Source: Cenococcum geophilum 1.58 (Eukaryota; Ascomycota; Dothideomycetes; Gloniales; Gloniaceae). From it: a stretch of DNA of 64,000 nt. Under the pieces are notes generated by a model. That model ran no database searches. It worked only from the letters and a program-made list of their open reading frames with translations, and had not been told where the DNA came from. The stretch covers positions 1,095,056 through 1,159,055 of the forward strand of contig KV748221.1 in the NCBI GenBank assembly GCA_001692895.1, read 5' to 3'. Made by a program: the position numbers and the translations under genes. Shown in pieces: positions 18,405-32,057 of the stretch. Position 1 is the first letter of the stretch; each line of letters begins with the position of its first letter.

Positions 18405-21400
18405 ATGGAAATTAACTAGAAGGAAAGAATTGCCAAATACGGCTACGGAATTAACTTAGAGACGGCTATAGATAACAATCTAGCGGAGTATATGGAGACT
18501 AAGATGCACCTATATACACGGTATAACCTTATAGACTTTTTACTATGGACAGTATATTAGGAAGACTTTAAAGACTTTACGCTAGAGCTCTTTAAACGAG
18601 TACAATCTAAAACTAAAGCGGAAATCCGTAACTACCTAGTTAAGAAAGGAGTATACGTTATTAAGCAAGATAAGAGGTATACCCTTAGTAAGGTGCTAAT
18701 GGACGTCGCTAATAAAGAAGAGTTTTATAAATGGACGGATGAGGAGCTTATCGCGGCCCTTGTAGAGGTAAAGCTAATAATTACAACAACTCTGCAAGAC
18801 TAACTTAATTTAACCTTAGACAAGCTTACTATACCTCTAGCCCTACTACTAGGTACTCCACTAACTCCACTAGCTATTTCAGCCGCTATACTACCAGCTA
18901 CTCCGGTTGCTGTACCGCTAGCTACCCCAATTGCAGCACCGCTAGCTACCCCGGTCGCTACCCCTGCTACCCCTACTACTCCCCCTAGATCTACTCCGAT
19001 TACTGCACCGCCAGCTACTCCAATTGCTACCCCTACTACCCCTGTTACTCCTCCTAGTCCTTAATCCTCTAATTATAACTAAATCTACGCTCTTATTAAC
19101 CAACTACTATGGCTAAGAAAGTAGTAACTGCAGTAGCTATAGCAATCGCAGTAGTTATATATATATATACCACCTAAACTAGCTATGCCTAGCGTGGAGT
19201 AAGGACCTAAGTAAGGATCTAAATATAGTAAGGAGGTGGCTATAATTATAAAGATCTATATAGACGACTAAAAGTATAATAAAGTCAATAATAGCTTTAA
19301 CTTTAAGCTGACTATCTTCTATAACATCTGTAAGAGATCTAGCTTACTACTAGAAGGCTATATAGTGGCATTCTCTAGCATGCTGAAAGGGCTTACTTAG
19401 GACCACTACTATAACAGCAACCTTAAGTTAAGACCTTTTACTAAAGCCTATAACTATATATAACAGTTCTTTAAAGGGCTAGAATACTACTGTAAGAACC
19501 TTATAGAGTGGAACAGTATAACCCTCTAAGGAGTTATGGACGAGAACCCTAATAAGTTAATTTATTAGAACTTCTAACTGCTTATAAATAAACTACTAAA
19601 GCAACGTTATGGACTATACCTAGACTTTTATATAAACCGCATTCTTATAAATAAGTTAGTCACTACTTGCTAGGGAGTGCTAGTATACCGTATCGCTGTC
19701 TCTAACCCCTTAGAAGACCTCTCTTAGTTAATTAGTAAGCTATAATTCTCCATTGTTGCGTAGGAAAAAGAACACCCCCTATAGGCCTTAATGAGATTAT
19801 TTTACTAAACCTTTTTTACGGATTGATGTTACTATTAAAATGACCAAAATTGAGACCGAAACACTAATTGCTATAGCAGCAATCGCCCCTATAGAACTAA
19901 CGGCGGACTAAAGGCTAAGTGCTATATCTATAAGAAGGAGGACTGCCGTTTATAGAAATATATAAAGGAGGAGTGTAATTAATCTAGAGACAACTATAAG
20001 AGACGTTTTATTGATATTAAGGGCCGTAATAAGGGTAACTTTAATAACTACTTTAAATAATACGTCGCCGCCTGCGAAAGAGATAAAGAGGATGACTTAG
20101 ACTTTAAAGCCTATATATAAGACGCTAACGACTCTAGGAGCAATGCCGGAGAACCTAATGATAGTTCTGCCTATATTACTACCTTTAGAATACTTACTAT
20201 AGAGAAAGCAACCTCTATAAGCGTAGAGCTAGCTAATAAGGCTTATATACACCTACTTATGGCTTTAGAACTTACTATAGAGTCTGCCATAAAACCTTAC
20301 ACAGAGACTAACCTATTCGCCTATAATACGACTATAACCATAGCGTTACGATATACCTTAACGGTCTTTATAGGAATTATAATTAATATAGGTGCTTTGC
20401 GTAAGTCTATAGCTAGCTACAGCTAATTCTAAGCCCTATAAGCTGTAGATAAGTCTATAAGTCTTAATACGTCAACTAAGGGCCAAGTAATTATCTAATT
20501 TAGGATTAGAGCCTCTACGTCTATCAGAACTATAGATATTAACAGCCCTATAGGCAAGGTATAATTCCATATTATTAAAGCAGATACTTCTTTCCTACTT
20601 TACTTAGCAGATATAGATAGACTCTATATTAAATACGATAACCTAAAGGACGTCATTATTACTTGCACTAAAAAGGTGCTAATAGTTAGATAATTTGGCC
20701 ACCCGTTTTTTGTATAGAGCTTTTCTTTATAGTCTTATCTAGTTAAGTCCTTTAACGTAAACCCTTGCTACTTAACTAACGTAGAGCTATAACGTCTACA
20801 CCGTTAATTTAGTTACCCGTTAGTTAATAGATTGTAAAAGCTTCTTAATAAGACTAGCCACGGCTATAATACTAATAGATCCGCTATTAAAGAGCTAACT
20901 AGACTCTGCCACTACTGCTAGAAGTTTAGCAGATCTCTAAGTAGATTTTGCTTCACCTTATGAGACGACATTAATTTCAACTATAATATTATCGTTGACA
21001 TTATGTATATTAGCGGCTCCCCCCTACTATATATAGTTAACAAAGCAACTTAATTTTAAACTGGTAGATAGCTACGAGATATTAGCACTAAGCACACTTA
21101 GGACGTTCTACGAATGTACTAGATTAATAGCTATTTAGGACTACTAGACTTAATTACCACAGACGCTAGAAAGAACTTTATTAGTAAGGAGTTTAAGCAC
21201 TACGCTGCTACTATAGGAGTAACTATAAAGTCAGTTCTAGTCAAATTATACAATTCTATTGGAATGGTAGAGCGCTACTACGGTCCGCTATAACGAGCCT
21301 ACTAAATCATTACATCTGAAATCCCTGAAATTAGTAAGGAGATGGCCCTATAAATGGCTTTTAAAGCTATTAATAATACGGCTAGCCCAGAAGGCCTAGT

Positions 21401-23600
21401 CCCTATACTCCTAGTCTTTAGAGCCTACCCCCAAATGGTTAAATCGGACGCACTATTACCTTTAGTTACACAGCGAGCTGCGGCTATTAAGAAAGCAATG
21501 GTAGAAATCTAGAAGCTTTAAGCTGAACGACAGATTGCTAACGCTCTTAATACGCGAAATAGACAACGAACTGACGCTATTCACGGCCTCCCACCTAGTT
21601 CGCCTGTCTTAGTCTAGAGAGAAGGCAATACTGGCCAAAGCGGTTATTAGGACGGGCCATATATGCTACTTGCCGTTAACGGTAAGACCTGTACCGTGAA
21701 GCTACTAAATAGGCCTATGACCTTCCGCTCTACGGTCGTAAAACCTTACCTACTGGACCTATAAGACTTAGTTAAACTACAAAAGTCTGTTAAATTAGCT
21801 AAACTAGTACCTATACCAGCTGAACCTTAATCGTTACCTAAAGCTGAACTATAGCTACCGCTAAAGCGAGGCAGAGGTCGCCCCCGCAAATACCTATTGC
21901 TTATAGCCGTCGCAGACACGGCTGTTACGGACGCTATAATAGACATAAATGCCCTTACGGGTGATATTGTAGACATGGCCGATATCGCTATCTACTTGCA
22001 GGACAACGATACCGTAGATATAGCTGATACTACTATTTACTTATAGAACGATAGCAACACCTAGTTCAGCGCTTTACGGCAAAAGGAGGTCATAGGCCTA
22101 CTTAAGAAAGGCGTCTTTAAGATTATTAAGCTATATAATATGCCAAAGGGGGTCAGACTCTTTAATTTACGGTTTATTAACGAGATTAAGAATAAGGGAA
22201 CTAATAAAGCCTTTAAGAAATTACGACTTATTATATAGGCCTATAACGATTTAGAGAAAGAGCTAGTCCTTACTTAGTTATTAATAATTTAACAAGTTAG
22301 CTAGCGGCTGATTCTCTGTATCGCTGCTACGCTACTATAAATACGACTCTACCTCCGAGATATCTTATAAGCCTATATCTAGTCTACTACGAACTTAAAC
22401 CGCGAGTTCTATATATAACTACTACACGAGCTAAATAAACAATTGGGAATTAATAAGGACTCCGTTCTAAAGGTTGTAAAACCACTTTACAGAGTGCCTA
22501 AAGCTGGAAACTACTGGTTTAAGACCTACCATTTACACCACGTTAATTAGCTGCGAATGGACCAGTCTATGTACGACCCTTACTTGCTTTACAACAATAA
22601 ACCTTTTAGAATCGTCGGCTTATAGACTAATAATACGCTGTTTCTTGCAGATAATACCTTTATAGAGGCTAAACAAAGTGAACTATATAAGGCTAAATTT
22701 ATGGCTAAGGAGCGAGAGTAACTGACCACTAATACACCAGTCAAGTTTAATAGAGGACTTATTTAATTAGCACAAGACGAGAGTATTACGCTAATGTAAA
22801 AGCGCCAGTATAAGAACCTTAGTGTAGTTAACACTATGCTAGTAGATAGTACTAGCTCCAGAGGAATTACGCGCGGCTTACTTATGCTAAAGGACTAGTA
22901 TATCGCTTAACGCGCTAGAGGAGCCTATATTGCCTTAGTCTATTAACTAGAGGCTTTATTTAACTTATTCTTTACTACCTAGGTAACTAATTCTAAAGAG
23001 GCAGACGCGAAGGAGTTAAATAAGCGCCTAAGTTGGCAGATTTAGAACTTATATAGAGGTCTTAAGTTTGTTAAATTAGAGGCTAAGACCCTATAGCTCT
23101 TAGTCTTTATAGACGCTTCCTTTGCCAATAATAAGGACCTCTCTTCGTAAATTGGCTACGTTATTATACTAGCTGACGCAACTAAGAAGGCCAACGTTAT
23201 CTATTAGAGCTTAATTAAGTGTAAAAGAGTTACTAGAAGCGTTCTGGCTTCTAAACTCTATGGAATAGCTTACGGCTTTAATATCGCCGTTGCTATTAAG
23301 TTTACGGTAGACAAGGTCCTATAGATCAACCTTCCGCTTATACTTTGCACCGATTCTAAATCGCTATATAACTGTCTTGTACGACTTAGAACCACATAAG
23401 AGAAGCGATTAATAATTAATATAATGTGCCTGCGATAAGCCTACGAACGTCGGCAGATTATAGAGGTTAAATGGATTAATAGTGAAGCTAACCCTGCGGA
23501 CGCGATGACCAAGGGGAAGCCTTACGTTACCCTATAGCGACTTATTAACACGAACTAGGTCGATATATAGGCTATAGGTTAGGTAGAGCGTAAGGAGTAA
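18405..23600 (+). pseudogene. Copia C1 gag-pol polyprotein, RIP-inactivated
   Basis: 5196 nt, a multiple of three. The start, protease site (20391) and RNase H (23112) are all in the same frame. Gag has a Thr/Pro/Ala-rich tract (about 18838-19065) and a CCHC-like knuckle (about 19913-19960). The protease site reads INIGALRKS, with the catalytic Asp changed to Asn. Integrase covers about 20750-21600 and is followed by an AT-hook-like KRGRGRPRKY (about 21860-21895). RT follows from about 22080, and RNase H begins DASFANNKDLSS near 23112. Dozens of TAG/TAA codons block translation. Confidence 0.85.
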
Positions 23601-23674
23601 TAAAAGGTGGTTTTCGGGTCGTGACGGTGCTAGGGCACGTTACCCGCTATATTCTACGGACCCTGAATTTAACT

Positions 23675-23721
23675 AGCCAATTAGGATTTTCCATCCCCGG
23701 GATAGAAAATCGCTATTGGCT
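23675..23721 (+). other. 47-nt conserved stem-loop, copia C1
   Basis: Inner 13-bp stem GATTTTCCATCCC with GGGATAGAAAATC, outer 7-bp stem AGCCAAT with ATTGGCT, separated by 3-nt bulges. It sits between the RNase H stop and the 3' LTR and is followed by an ACTAGCGCCTTAGCGGCC box. Confidence 0.7.
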
Positions 23722-24015
23722 CGCTTACCACTAGCGCCTTAGCGGCCCTCGCGATATATTAACCTACTACCCCTAACAATCCTTCTCCTTCTTTTCCTTA
23801 GCTTAGTGTCCCCGTAATACAGCATTCTATAAGCTTCTGTTTAGAGGTATTAGTATAAGCCGTAATACTAGTTGTGTAATTACGGACCTATAAGAAGAGC
23901 GTGGAAACTATTGCGTATTAATTAGATCTTTAGCTATTGCGTATATACTATAAATAGTCTAGAAATAGACTTGGCTTTAGAGTATAGATTAGCCTTCTTC
24001 TTAGAGTTGCTCTAG

Positions 24016-24189
24016 TGTCAAAATGTTAGTTATATAACGTGGTTATAAGACTATAAAGTAAGACTAGCTAATCTGACCTTAGAGTAAACCCCTATTTCTA
24101 GATACAACAATTAACTATTAACTTTAACACCGCATACGTACCACTACAAGTGATATTCGTGCACGTTGATAAAGAGAGTTATACCGACA
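24016..24189 (+). repeat. Copia C1 3' LTR
   Basis: 174 bp, TGTCAA to CCGACA, followed by the target duplication GTAAT. Confidence 0.92.
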
Positions 24190-24194
24190 GTAAT

Positions 24195-24591
24195 TTAATA
24201 TTTTATTAATATATACTTATTATTTAGAAGTTTAATAACTTCCTATATATTAAATATATTTTCTTTAAAAATAAAAGTTATATTATCTAATATATTTATT
24301 ATAATATATTATTATTTTTATTTAATAAAATACAATTAAAATTTTATTATAGTGGTTTAAAGTTAATATGCTTAAATTTTTCTAATAATTTTTATTAAAT
24401 ACATTATTTTCACTTATAATTCTTTTTTTAAAAAAATTAACCCAAAATTAAATTAATTATAAAAGTATATAGGAATTTAAATAAAAATATAAAAAATATA
24501 AAAATATAAAAAATTTCTTTTTTTTTTTAATATAAAGTTATATTATTTTTAAAGCTAAATATTTTTGCTTTATTTTATTTTATTTTATTTT
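24195..24591. other. AT-rich relic between copia C1 and copia F
   Basis: Almost pure A/T sequence with a short TTTTA tandem run at about 24570-24591. No coding or element structure is visible. It ends in the ATTTT target copy of copia F at 24587-24591. Confidence 0.6.
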
Positions 24592-24806
24592 TGTTAGTTA
24601 TACAAGGGGATATCACATAGCTACGGTTCGTAGATAGTATGATGATTGTTATTCTTATATATGTTAGGGAGGGCGAGGAGCTTAGGGCTCCTCATTACGC
24701 TACTGCCGCGGCGACACGTGACGGTAACTTGCCGCATGTAACGGCAACTTGCCACCTGTAATGGCAATTTGCCTTATATAATAACTACTTACCTTTATTC
24801 CTAACA
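24592..24806 (-). repeat. Copia F 3' LTR (left)
   Basis: Begins TGTTAGTTATAC and ends CCTAACA. Contains a short series of ggcaacttgcc-type repeats near 24720-24775. Matched by 48471-48685. Confidence 0.9.
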
Positions 24807-25014
24807 CTAGCAACTCTTCTTTTATAGTTGCTATCTATATATATATATACCGCTTAACTAGCGTAGTAAATATTAATCCTCCTTACTTACTATTGCTATT
24901 ATAATATAAGTCTCGCTGTCTTAAAATTTGCCTCTTAATACGTAGTACTTTCTTACTTAGGAGTTATAGGTAGATATTTTGTTTAAAGGGCCGCTAAGGC
25001 GCTAGTAGTAAGCG

Positions 25015-25061
25015 AGCTAATAGCAATTTTCTATCCTGGGGATAAAAAATCCTAATTAGCT
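25015..25061 (-). other. 47-nt conserved stem-loop, copia F
   Basis: Minus-sense version of the copia 3' stem-loop: outer arms AGCTAAT and ATTAGCT pair, and the inner stem is the AT-shifted GATTTT...AAAATT form. Position relative to RNase H and the LTR is the same as in copia C1 and C2. Confidence 0.65.
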
Positions 25062-25239
25062 AGGTTAAGTTAGGGTCTATAGAATATTATACTTTAAAAA
25101 GTCTTAGTAAGAGAATCTAACTAATTAAATAACTTTAACCGCTAGTTAAAGTTCCTGGATATCTTAAGACCTTATATAACTAAGAAATTTCTAGGGACTC
25201 CCTTTTAATCTAACCTTTAACTTATATATGTAGAGTATT

Positions 25240-26159
25240 TATATTAATAAACGTCTCTAGTGCCTTATTTAGGTTTGCCTTTATTATTATATCTACCGGG
25301 TTATCTTAGCTATTAATCTATTAAATCTTAAAGAGTTCTTAATACTTATAGGATTGCTAAAGTACTATAATATTAATTATAAGGCGCTTCTCCTTTATAG
25401 TACTGAGCTTAACTAAATACTTATAGAGGGAATATAAGTTAGTGTATATAATTATAGGGATAATAGGAAGTTCGAGTTAATCTATAATTATCTTTAGGGT
25501 AGTTCTAATTATAATTGCTATATTAACTCCGCTAACTATTTTATATATCTCTAACACTAAAATACTTTAAGTAATGCGCTTACTCTTAGTTAAGCTCTAA
25601 TAGATAAGATTGCTATAGATTATAAAGTTATTCTCTCTAGTAAATTCGTTTATAATAATAATCTTATATCCTAACTAGGAGCTAAAATCTTTATTATTTA
25701 TAAATAATCTATTAATAAATATAAAGAGCTTGGTAGTAGGAAGATTAATAGGCACGTAGAGTAGTCCCTAATTAAGATAGTTTATTTGCTAGAAAAGACG
25801 CTTATTTAGGGCAAGAATATTATTCTTAGTTAGTTTTTAGTGTTAGGCGGCAATAGAGAGATTAAATAAAGCCTTAGGTTAACAGATAGAAGTAATATAA
25901 GCTCCGCGAGCGCGTTACTCCACATATCCTTACTTTAGAGAATTAGTGTTAATAACGTTAATCTTCTTACCTTAACCATTTTGGCGTAGAGTAATAGAAT
26001 CCTCATTTAGGGAGAGGATGCATTTATTAAAGAGTAATAGTGTTATTAAACTAAGCTTTTCCTTTAGCTTTACTATAAGATTTGCCTTTACTAGCTCGTC
26101 TTCTTTAAGAGCTAAGAATTAGTTGTCTCCTAAGATAATTATATTATTAGTTTATATAC
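25240..26159 (-). pseudogene. Copia F pol: RNase H and C-terminal RT portion
   Basis: Minus-strand translation shows the copia RNase H: FINRLFINNKDFSSQLGY, then a YTNLYSLYKYLVKL block near 25.4 kb, where an Asp is now Asn. Upstream is the RT tail (LGDNQFLALKEDELVKANL near 26.1 kb). The frame is cut at 26159 by copia C2 and continues at 32627. Stops are frequent. Confidence 0.75.
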
Positions 26160-26427
26160 TGTATAATTACAGCACCTGTTGTACTAAACGCGTGCTTACG
26201 CATTCGGTACACTAGGTACGCGTTTACGCGTTTAGTGCACTAACCACTCGCTTACGCGTTTAGTGCACTTATAAAGCACTAACTAATTAGGGGGGAGGTG
26301 TATCAGTATATAGACCACGTAGTCTGCTTTATACAATCGACAGTCACCATCTAAACAAGCATACGATACTATATGTATTTCGTGCCCGTGGATACAACTT
26401 ACTTGTGCTATTAAGTTAGTACAAACA
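26160..26427 (+). repeat. Copia C2 5' LTR
   Basis: Starts TGTATAATTACAGCACC, ends CAAACA. Contains three spaced repeats of a cgcttacgcgtt-like motif between about 26190 and 26270. Confidence 0.92.
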
Positions 26428-26438
26428 CTAATTAGTGA
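26428..26438 (+). promoter_or_regulatory. Candidate primer-binding site, copia C2
   Basis: CTAATTAGTGA immediately after the 5' LTR. It shares CTAATTAGT with copia C1 and copia F. Confidence 0.45.
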
Positions 26439-26951
26439 GCGCGTATAGATTAGCAATTACTTAACACCTCCCCCCGAGCAATATATACGACAGCGACTAC
26501 CTATTTAGACTCCTAGTACGATCTGCTAGAAGGTCGGAAGTTGGGGATTACGGACTTATCTCTAACTCTGTATACTTATTTAAGTCTTAGTATAGTTTAC
26601 TAGAAGTTTATAAACGCGAATATAGACCTTTACGGAACCCCCTATCCTCCTTTAATACCTCCGACCTCTTTTTAGACCCCTTACGGAGACCTCTTACCCT
26701 TTTGTAAACTACTACGGACCTGTTAATTGCCTTTACGGACCGTTATAAGACCTTATAGGAACTCCCTACCCTCCTACGAACTACTACGGACCTACTAATT
26801 GCCTTTACGGACTGTTACAAGACCTTATAGAAACCCCCTATACTCCTACAAACCGTTACGGACCCGTTAATTGATTTTACGGACCGTTATAAGACCTCCC
26901 CCACCCGTTACAAGCTGCTACCACCCGCTACGCACCACACTACACTATAGT

Positions 26952-29900
26952 ATGGCAGACATTAGTAAGCAAGTCAGCGAAGGTTAAAAGAAGTGGAGAT
27001 AAGGCGTTGACGCTACGTTTATAAACGACGTTAACGACTATATTAGCTTTAAAATCCTTAAATATAGACACTTTAAGCTTATGAATGACGACCTGTGGGA
27101 GTAATATAAGGAAGACTTTACGGACTTTACGGAAGCTATTTTTAAGGCTTGCAACCCTACTACTATCCGTAACCTACGAACCCTTTTATGTTACTAAGGC
27201 GTATGGGTTAAAAGGGACAAACGAGTCACTGTTGTACGGTCTCTATACAATATACTATATAAGAAGGACTAAACGGAATGGACTAAAGAGCAGATCTTAG
27301 ATTATATTAAAACCAACGACCTCTTTGCCTTTTTTAAACTTAATAGAATCTCTGGCCTTATAGCTGACCTATTTAACCGAATTCGTTCTATAAACCTAAG
27401 TGGTATTAAAATTAATCTTACTGGCTAAAGTATACCTAATACTTAAGTTACGGACTATAATACCCCTATAAACCAAAATACGGACTAAATTACCCCCGTT
27501 GTTTAAGTTATAGATCTATAAGCTATATATCCGCAAGCTATAGATCCGCAAGTTATAGATCCGTAACCCACCTAAGTAAAGACCTATGGTAAGGAACTAG
27601 CTAACCTGGCCAAGCTCTATACCGACGAATCTAAGTATAGCGGTGAAAATAATAACTTTAACTTTAAACTTACTATCTTTACGGACCTCTGTCGGAAGGC
27701 TGATATTCCTAAATAGGAATTTAGCCAAGCCTACTCCACTATGCTGCGTGGCCTAGCACTTAATTACTACTACACTAACCTTAAGAGTAACCCCCTTAGT
27801 GTTCCCTTTGATAAGCTATACAAAGCTATGCGTAACTACTTTAAAGGACCGGAATATAAGCGTAATATTCTTACCTAATAGAATGCGACTAAGCTACGGA
27901 CCGTAATCGATAAGAATACTGAAAAATCGACTATAGAGTGTCTGCAAATTCTTATTAAAGACCTTCGGCACCTATAGCACGGCCTTAACACTAAGCTTCA
28001 AACAAACGACTTCCTGTACAATAAACTTATTACAGCCTGCCAGGAAGTAGAGCCCTATAAGTACGCCTACTATAAGCCTACAGATACCTTAGCTGGCCTT
28101 ATTAATGACCTACGCTCCTCTATTATAACGTATAAAGTCTTAAACCCACCAGGCAGCACTTAAGCCTTTATTACGGATATTTAATATCCGTAAATAGACT
28201 TAGACGTCTACTTTACAGACCGCCGCTACCGCTAGCAGCACCCGTACCGACCAAGTCCCACCCGTAACCCCCGTAGCAACCCCTATATAAAAACATACCC
28301 CCGTAGACAAACCAGCCAGAAGTGCTTTGTGTGCGGTAAGGAAGGATATTAGTCTATAAGGTATACCTAGGAAGAATATAATAAGTCTAGGAAGAGACTT
28401 AATAGCCGTATTAACTAGTTCATTTTGGAATACAAAGGAGAGGAAGTAGAAGAGCCCCCTAATAAGTTAATAGAAGCCCTTATAATTAACTTTAACTTAG
28501 ACGCTTAGAAATAAGAGACCTTAGAGATATTCCTAACTACTTTTAGACCTTTTACGGACAGCTAAGCCTTTAATATTACGACCGTATTAGCCGACCGTTC
28601 CTTTATACACTTAGTTGCGCCTAAAAACCATTCCGTAAGTACCCCTGTTACAGACATTATAGATTATAAGTAGGACCTATTTGCATATATTACCACAGAA
28701 CGCTATACCCCTAAGGAATTCTATAGTGTTATGATTAATATAGGTGCCTCTAAGAAGTCTACCGTAGGCTACGGATAATACCTTGTATATAGGACTACCA
28801 TAAATAATAATACGGACATTAATATTACGCAAACTGGGGCCGTAAACATCTAATTCGGCATCGGCTCAACCGCATTAATTGGATTAGTTAAAGTTAAGAC
28901 TCTAATTGGCCTAGTTAACTTCCACGTGGTAAAAGCGGACACCCCCTTCCTACTCTGTTTTACAGACATAGATAGGTTATAGGTGTACTATAATAATATT
29001 ATAGATACCCTAATTGGCCCCGCAACTGCCCCAGGAAGTAAGCATATTACCCTACTAATTACACGACGATTTGGACACCCGTTTCTTATATAGGGAGAGA
29101 CTTTATGGACCTACATTTAGGAATCTTTCAACTATAACCCGTGCTACCTTACTAGTACGGAAATCCACCGTCTGCACCACCGTTTTGGCTACCCGTTAGC
29201 CAAAAAGCTATATAGAGTCCTTGAACGCTCTAGACATGACGACGTTAACAGAAAGGTAATTAACCACCTAACTAAATACTGCTCCTTTTGCCAGAAATAC
29301 GGACGTTCCCTAGGCTAATTTAAGTTTACCCTTTATAAGAACCTTAACTTTAACCACTTAGTATACGTGGACATTATATACATTAACGGCAGTTTAGTAT
29401 TACATATAATTGACGAGGCAACCCACTATTAAGCCGCCCGTTGGTTGCAAAACATATCCATAAAATATACTTAGGACATTTTACGGACCTACTGGATTGA
29501 CACATACGTTGGACCCCCTGAGTATATTACCTACGACGCTAGTAGGAACTTTATTAGTAAGGAATTCTAATAGTACGCTACGGCTATAGCTATTTTAATA
29601 AAAGCCGTTCTAGTTAAGGCTTACTAGTCTATCGGGCTTATTAAGTGAGCTTACCTAGCTCTATAGAGAGCTTATTAGATTATTATGGACGAGTATAAGG
29701 ATATCTAAAAGGAACTGGCTTTATAGATGGCCGTAAAAGCTGTTAATAATACCGCTGGCCCTGACGGACTAGTACCTACCCTCTTAGTTTACGGAGCCTA
29801 CCTAAGGATAAGCAACCTAGGCCCCCCTGCCCCGTCTATTACGGAATGAGCAGCTGCAATATAGAAGGCAATAGCCGAAATAGTTAAATTATGGGCTAAA

Positions 29901-31919
29901 TAAACTATTAATAATGCCCTGTACTACCGTAACGGACCTAATACAACCTTAGTATATAACCTCCCGCTTAACTCTAAAGTCCTTATATAGCGTAAAAGCG
30001 GCAGTTAGAATGGACCTTACCGTTTATTGGCCGTAGAAAATGAGATGTGCTGCGTATAGCTTCCTAGCGGGCCAATTAGCTTTAGAAGCACGTCCGTAAA
30101 ACCCTACTTTTGGCCCGAAAATACCTATAATGTTGAGCTAGACGAACTAGAAGCAACCGCCGAACCAGACGAATTAGAAATAACTGCCGAATTAGATAAA
30201 CTAGAGGCACCTTTACCTACCCTAGAGGTCCCCTAGAAACCCACTAAACCTACTAAACCTGCTGTAAAGCGTGGCCGAGGACGCCCCTGTAAGAATCCCA
30301 TAATGGAGAGCTATTTAACCTCCGTAAACACATCCGTAAAGCAATCTCCGCCTATAGATATATCAGTTCTAGTATAGGAAACCCCTTTTACGGACTTACG
30401 GCGTAAAGAGATTAACGGACTACTTAAAAAGGGTGTCTTTGCGATTATAATAGAGAGAGATATTCTGTAAGGCGTCCGTATATTTAACTCACGCTTTATT
30501 AATAAGATTAAGCACCCTAGTACTAACAAAGCCTTTAAGAAATTAAGGCTTATTATATAAGCTTATAATAACTAGGGAAAGGACCTAGTCCTTATATAAT
30601 TGCCTATAATTTAACGGGTTAGTTAACGGATTATACTTGTATTTACGCCTGGACTACAGTAAACTAAATCCGTAGCCCTTTACTTATGGGATATCTTATA
30701 AGCCTATATGCAGTCTAATACCTACCTAAGTAGGGATATCTTTATATAACTACCCTATAAGCTTAACCTATAACTAGGAACAATTTTATAGATTATAAAA
30801 CCTCTTTACGGAGTACTAGAAGCCGGAAACCATTGGTTTAAGATATACTACTAGCACTATATTAGTAAACTTAAAATGGAACAGTTAACCTACGACCCCT
30901 GCCTCCTATACAGCCTATTAAACGGCCTTAGTATTATTAAACTCTAAATAGATAATACTCTCTTCTTAGTAGACCGGACATTTGCGGACGCTAAAGAGAT
31001 TAAACTATAAGAAGCTAAGTTTCTGGTAAAGCCGTAAGAGTAGTTAACTAAGTAGACTCTAATTAAGTTTAACGGAGGCTTAATTATATAAAAGGGCAAC
31101 TTAATCTAGCTGACTTAGGAACGCCAAGCTTAAAACCTAAAGCTTGTTATAGTAAAGCCTATAAACCTTACTAGTTCCCGCGGAGAGACCTATAAGACCG
31201 TAAATATAAAGGACTAATATACTGTATAGCGTGTAAGAGGCGCTTATATTGCCACAGTCTGCTAACCCAAATCTGCCTATGACTTATCCTTTGCGGCCTA
31301 GGTAGTAGATCCACAAGAAGAAAATGTTAAGTAGCTTAATAAGCGCATTTAGTGGCAAATTAATAATGCAGTAAGGGGACTTACTTTTATACCACTAGAC
31401 CTAAATTCCCTTAGCCTACTGGCATTTACGGACGCCTCCTTTGCTAATAATAAAAACCTATTATCACAAATTGGCTTTATAATTGTACTTATAGACCGCA
31501 ATTAGGACGCAAATATACTATATTAGTCTTTAATTAAGTGCAAACAAGTAACCCGTAGTGTACTAGCTTCTAAACTATATGTACTAGCTTATGGATTTAA
31601 TATAGCAGCTATAATCAAATTAACGGTCTAGAAGATTCTATAACTAGAGCAGTTACCCCTGGTTTTATACACCGATTTAAAGTCCCTTTACAACTGCCTA
31701 GTTAAACTAGGTACGATATAAGAAAAGAGGCTCATAGTCGACCTAATGTGCTTATATTAGGCCTATAAACGACGTAAGATTATAAAGGTTAAATAGATTA
31801 GCAGCGGAGATAACCTAGCGGACGCTATAACTAAGGCAAAGCCGTATTAAGCCCTTAAAACCCTAATTAACATAAATAAGCTTAACCTAAAAGTTATAGA
31901 ATGGGTAGAACGGGACTAA
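26952..31919 (+). pseudogene. Copia C2 gag-pol polyprotein, RIP-inactivated
   Basis: 4968 nt, a multiple of three, in one register: the start (26952), protease (INIGASKKSTVGYG near 28743), RNase H (TDASFANNK near 31431) and stop all agree. Gag has a knuckle beginning KCFVCGKEGY near 28320. The integrase zinc part reads EIHRLHHRFGYP near 29160, followed by its core and an AT-hook-like KRGRGRPCKN near 30265. RT (about 30480-31100) includes KPLYGVLEAGNHWF. Nonsense codons are mostly TAG/TAA at Gln or Trp positions. The 71-codon open stretch at 27085-27300 is another frame and not a separate gene. Confidence 0.85.
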
Positions 31920-32057
31920 CGGAGCACCTATGGTATGTCTACGGCCCGTTGGAAGGCCGTATGGCTCGTTATACGGTATAGGTGGAAAACGGTGGAAAGC
32001 TACGGTGAAACTTAGTAGACTCACGTAACCTACCGAATTTTATAGGGTGGTTAAATT

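Larger units (their letters stand above)
17739..24189 (+). mobile_element. Copia C1: full-length Ty1/copia retrotransposon, 6451 bp
   Basis: Two 174-bp LTRs (17739-17912 and 24016-24189) starting TGTC and ending in CCGACA or its RIP form CCGATA, flanked by the 5-bp duplication GTAAT (17734-17738 and 24190-24194). Inside is one plus-strand gag-pol frame, 18405-23600, in register throughout but full of nonsense codons. Order is gag, protease, integrase, RT, RNase H, which defines the copia class. A 47-nt stem-loop lies between the stop and the 3' LTR. Confidence 0.93.
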
